From JBHJHK01 sp050330975 (GTDB lineage: Bacteria > Pseudomonadota > Gammaproteobacteria > Competibacterales > Competibacteraceae), in contig JBHJHK010000004.1 of the NCBI GenBank assembly GCA_050330975.1, positions 1-8,038 of the forward strand: a stretch of 8,038 nucleotides of DNA, in the 5' to 3' direction. This document shows, piece by piece, positions 6,650 through 8,038 of this stretch. Position 1 is the first letter of the stretch. Every line of letters begins with the position of its first letter. Both the position numbers and the translations under genes were made by a program. Below the pieces are notes generated by a model, which was not told the origin of the DNA, searched no databases, and saw nothing but the letters and a program-made list of their open reading frames with translations.

Positions 6650-6732
6650 AATTCACAAAAATCGCACCGGCGTTTCAAACCCGGGGACGGGGTGGGGTGC
6701 AGAGTGGAGATGACGTCCCCAAAGGTCGAGGC

Positions 6733-6758
6733 GGTCGGCGGGGGTGAGCCGCCGAACC
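6733..6758 (-). other. GC-rich hairpin in the tatA-tatB gap (tatB-proximal)
   Basis: GGTCGGCGG (6733-6741) can pair with CCGCCGAACC (6749-6758) through one bulged A, leaving a 7-base loop. It lacks a U-tract on the minus-strand transcript, so it does not look like an intrinsic terminator. The function is unknown. Chance folding is possible in DNA this GC-rich. Confidence 0.4.
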
Positions 6759-6762
6759 ACCG

Positions 6763-6807
6763 GCGCTAGGAGGCCCCTCCATGGGGGGCCAGAGGGGGGG
6801 CTAGCGC
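6763..6807 (-). other. Nested inverted repeat downstream of tatA
   Basis: A perfect 7-bp outer stem, GCGCTAG (6763-6769) with CTAGCGC (6801-6807), encloses GGCCCC (6772-6777) and GGGGCC (6785-6790) as an inner stem. An alternative inner pairing of GAGGGG with CCCCTC is also possible. It begins 14 bp past the tatA stop. No U-tract follows on the transcribed strand, so a strong intrinsic terminator is unlikely. It could mark or protect a processed tatA transcript end, which would fit the higher TatA need, but that is inference. Confidence 0.5.
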
Positions 6808-6820
6808 AGATCCACCCCGC

Positions 6821-7117
6821 CTAGGCTTTGTCCTTTTCCTTGGCGAAGCCAAACATGGTTTTTTTCTGCTCCGGGGGGGTGTCCTGCTGGACTTCAGTCT
6901 CGGCTTGGGGGTTATCCCGCCGCACCTCCCCCTCGATGACCGGGCGATCTTGATCGTCGTCTTGTTGAGGGGTTTTGTCTTCATCGTCCCGCATAGCCTT
7001 GCGGAAACCCTTGATGGCCGCGCCCAAGTCACCGCCCAAATTGCGCAGACGACCGGCGCCAAAGATCAAGACGATGATCAAGGCGACGAGTAATAATTGC
7101 CAAATACTAGGACCCAT
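6821..7117 (-). CDS. tatA: Sec-independent protein translocase subunit TatA
   Basis: TatA is the pore-forming subunit of the Tat translocase; it oligomerises around the TatBC-substrate complex. The 98-residue protein begins MGPSIWQLLL and has a membrane helix at about 5-19. The FG hinge (19-20) is followed by the amphipathic helix RLRNLGGDLGAAIKGFRKAM (23-42), the TatA signature. The acidic, polar C-terminal tail (Asp, Glu, Gln) ends KKTMFGFAKEKDKA; KEKDKA-like endings are common among TatA proteins. The ATG at 7117 has GAGGT 8 bases upstream. The gene follows hisE by 24 bp, so transcription from the his genes into tat is likely. Confidence 0.97.
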   Translation of the reverse strand: MGPSIWQLLLVALIIVLIFGAGRLRNLGGDLGAAIKGFRKAMRDDEDKTPQQDDDQDRPVIEGEVRRDNPQAETEVQQDTPPEQKKTMFGFAKEKDKA

Positions 7118-7125
7118 GGGAAAAA

Positions 7126-7130
7126 ACCTC
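7126..7130 (-). promoter_or_regulatory. tatA Shine-Dalgarno (GAGGT)
   Basis: On the minus strand GAGGT is followed by an 8-base spacer and the ATG at 7117. The site lies entirely in the 24-bp hisE-tatA gap. Confidence 0.65.
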
Positions 7131-7141
7131 GTGCAATGAGC

Positions 7142-7486
7142 TCAAGGGCTCGGGGCGCGGGTGGCCTTTTCGGCGAGCCCCGACTGCCCAAAACGCCGTT
7201 CCAGTTCGGCAAAGACCTGGTCGGGACCCAGCTGACAGTGGGCCAACATGACCAGGGTGTGAAACCACAAATCGGCGGTCTCGGCCACCAGGCGTTGGGG
7301 ATCGTCTCCCTTGGCGGCGATGATGGTCTCCGCGGCCTCTTCCCCCACCTTTTTGAGGATGACGTCCAGCCCCCGTGCGTAGAGGCTCGCCACATAAGAC
7401 GCCGCCGGGTCGGCGCCTTTGCGAGCCTCCAGCTGGGCGGCGACGCGCTCTAGAATTGCCGAATCGGCTCGGGGAGGGTGGGACAC
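7142..7486 (-). CDS. hisE: Phosphoribosyl-ATP pyrophosphatase HisE
   Basis: HisE hydrolyses phosphoribosyl-ATP to phosphoribosyl-AMP, the second step of histidine biosynthesis. The 114-residue protein has the all-alpha NTP-pyrophosphatase pattern: RKGADPAASYVASL (22-35), KKVGEEAAETIIAAK (45-59, metal-binding E49, E50 and E53) and ETADLWFHTLVML (69-81, E69 and D72). The start is GTG at 7486, with AAAGG upstream; no ATG is available before the conserved region. It is a separate gene 27 bp after hisI, unlike the fused hisIE of enterics. Confidence 0.95.
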   Translation of the reverse strand: MSHPPRADSAILERVAAQLEARKGADPAASYVASLYARGLDVILKKVGEEAAETIIAAKGDDPQRLVAETADLWFHTLVMLAHCQLGPDQVFAELERRFGQSGLAEKATRAPSP

Positions 7487-7513
7487 AGCAGGCGCCTTTG
7501 GAGTCGAGGCCGC

Positions 7514-7909
7514 TCAGCGGCGGTAGATGAGGTCGGGATCGCGGACAACGGGTTCGGTGATGCTCCACTCCCCGGCGTCGAGGCGGCGGTAGAAGCAGCT
7601 GTGACGACCGGTGTGGCAGGCGATGCCTCCCCGTTGTTCCACTTCCAAGAGTATGGTATCGCCATCGCAGTCCAAGTGCACGGCCAACACCCGCTGGGTG
7701 TGACCCGAACTCTCCCCCTTGCGCCACAGGGCCTGGCGAGAGCGGGACCAGTATACCGCTTCGCCACTGGCCACGGTGAGCTGCAATGACTCTTGGTTCA
7801 TCCAGGCCATCATCAATACCCGTCCCCCCGGCTCCTGGGCGATAACTGGCACCAGGCCGTCGGCGTTCCAGTGCACCGCCTGGAGCCATGGTGGTCCTGG
7901 AAGACTCAT
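7514..7909 (-). CDS. hisI: Phosphoribosyl-AMP cyclohydrolase HisI
   Basis: HisI opens the adenine ring of phosphoribosyl-AMP, the third step of histidine biosynthesis, and uses zinc and magnesium. It has 131 residues. The conserved blocks are MMAWMNQESL (33-42), YWSRSRQALWRKGESSG (53-69), the metal site HLDCDGDTIL (78-87; D80, D82, D84 and zinc ligand C81) and the CHTGRHSCFYR block (98-108; C98 and C105). All catalytic and zinc residues are present. The ATG at 7909 overlaps the hisF stop as ATGA, which implies translational coupling. Confidence 0.97.
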   Translation of the reverse strand: MSLPGPPWLQAVHWNADGLVPVIAQEPGGRVLMMAWMNQESLQLTVASGEAVYWSRSRQALWRKGESSGHTQRVLAVHLDCDGDTILLEVEQRGGIACHTGRHSCFYRRLDAGEWSITEPVVRDPDLIYRR

Positions 7910-8004
7910 AGGCGCACCTCGATCCCATGGGCCACCAAGTGGGCCTTGGCCTCGCCGATGGTGTGCTGGTTGAAGTGGAAAATGCTGGCGGCTAGCACGG
8001 CGTC
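7906..8004 (-). CDS. hisF: Imidazole glycerol phosphate synthase subunit HisF, C-terminal fragment
   Basis: Only the last 32 codons and the TGA are readable. They encode DAVLAASIFHFNQHTIGEAK followed by AHLVAHGIEVRL, the usual end of HisF (final strand and helix of the beta/alpha barrel, with the phosphate-site region just upstream). HisF is the cyclase that uses ammonia from HisH to make imidazole glycerol phosphate and AICAR. The 5' part is lost to the G run at the window edge: the codon before DAV, normally Gly, Ala or Cys, already reads as Pro. The stop overlaps the hisI start. Confidence 0.9.
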   Translation of the reverse strand, partial: DAVLAASIFHFNQHTIGEAKAHLVAHGIEVRL

Positions 8005-8038
8005 GGGGCGGGGGGGGGGGGGGGGGGGGGGGGGGGGG
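8005..8038. repeat. Terminal poly-G run, probable sequencing artefact
   Basis: The window ends in GGGGC followed by 29 consecutive G. Conserved hisF coding sequence stops matching its family exactly where the run begins. A homopolymer of this length inside a conserved gene is implausible. It looks like the G tail of failed two-colour base calls at a contig end. Confidence 0.85.

Larger units (their letters stand above)
6640..6820. other. 181-bp intergenic region between tatA and tatB
   Basis: tatA and tatB are often nearly adjacent, but here they are 181 bp apart. I see no coding sequence with homology in the gap, only the two GC-rich hairpins and the tatB ribosome binding site. The AT-richer stretch at about 6649-6672 lies just upstream of tatB, but I cannot define a promoter in it. 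Confidence 0.6.

Noticed and set aside
6763..6807. Intrinsic terminator after tatA
   Set aside because: The inverted repeat is strong, but no U-tract follows it on the minus-strand transcript; it is reported only as a structure of unknown function.
7107..7928. A 273-codon minus-strand frame spanning hisE and hisI
   Set aside because: It is a shifted-frame shadow of hisI and hisE, both of which have intact catalytic motifs. Its product is Arg/Gly/Pro-rich with no family resemblance.

Overview
The window looks like a piece of a GC-rich gammaproteobacterial chromosome, and every gene in it is a core housekeeping gene. Three features point to Pseudomonadales/Chromatiales-type gammaproteobacteria rather than Enterobacterales: hisI and hisE are separate genes (enterics fuse them), hisI-hisE sits directly before tatA-tatB-tatC, and there are ParB-binding parS sites. 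I cannot name the genus.

Layout. Positions 1-131 are a G-saturated, probably artefactual contig end that runs into the 3' end of a late lipid A acyltransferase gene (lpxL/htrB family, minus strand). Its start faces the start of glnE (plus strand, 1120-3963) across 78 bp. From 3960 to the right end everything is on the minus strand. Read in the direction of transcription, the order is hisF (3' end only), hisI, hisE, tatA, tatB, tatC, a 95-bp gap holding two parS sites, gmhB, and a plsC-type acyltransferase gene. glnE and plsC converge, and their TAA stop codons overlap in one TTAA. The right end (about 8005-8038) is another G run, which cuts off hisF.

How the genes work together. HisF, HisI and HisE belong to histidine biosynthesis. 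TatA, TatB and TatC form the twin-arginine translocase for folded proteins. GmhB makes an intermediate of the LPS inner-core heptose, the LpxL-like enzyme adds secondary acyl chains to lipid A, and the PlsC-like enzyme makes or remodels phospholipid, so envelope biogenesis is a shared theme. GlnE sets glutamine synthetase activity according to nitrogen status. The minus-strand genes are tightly packed: hisF/hisI overlap as ATGA, gmhB/plsC overlap as GTGA, and the other gaps are 18-27 bp. The exceptions are the 181-bp tatA-tatB gap with GC-rich hairpins and the tatC-gmhB gap with the parS sites.

The most notable non-coding signal is the pair of inverted 16-bp parS sites between tatC and gmhB, which suggests an origin-proximal locus. 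I found no mobile element, CRISPR array, tRNA, rRNA or new multigene system.
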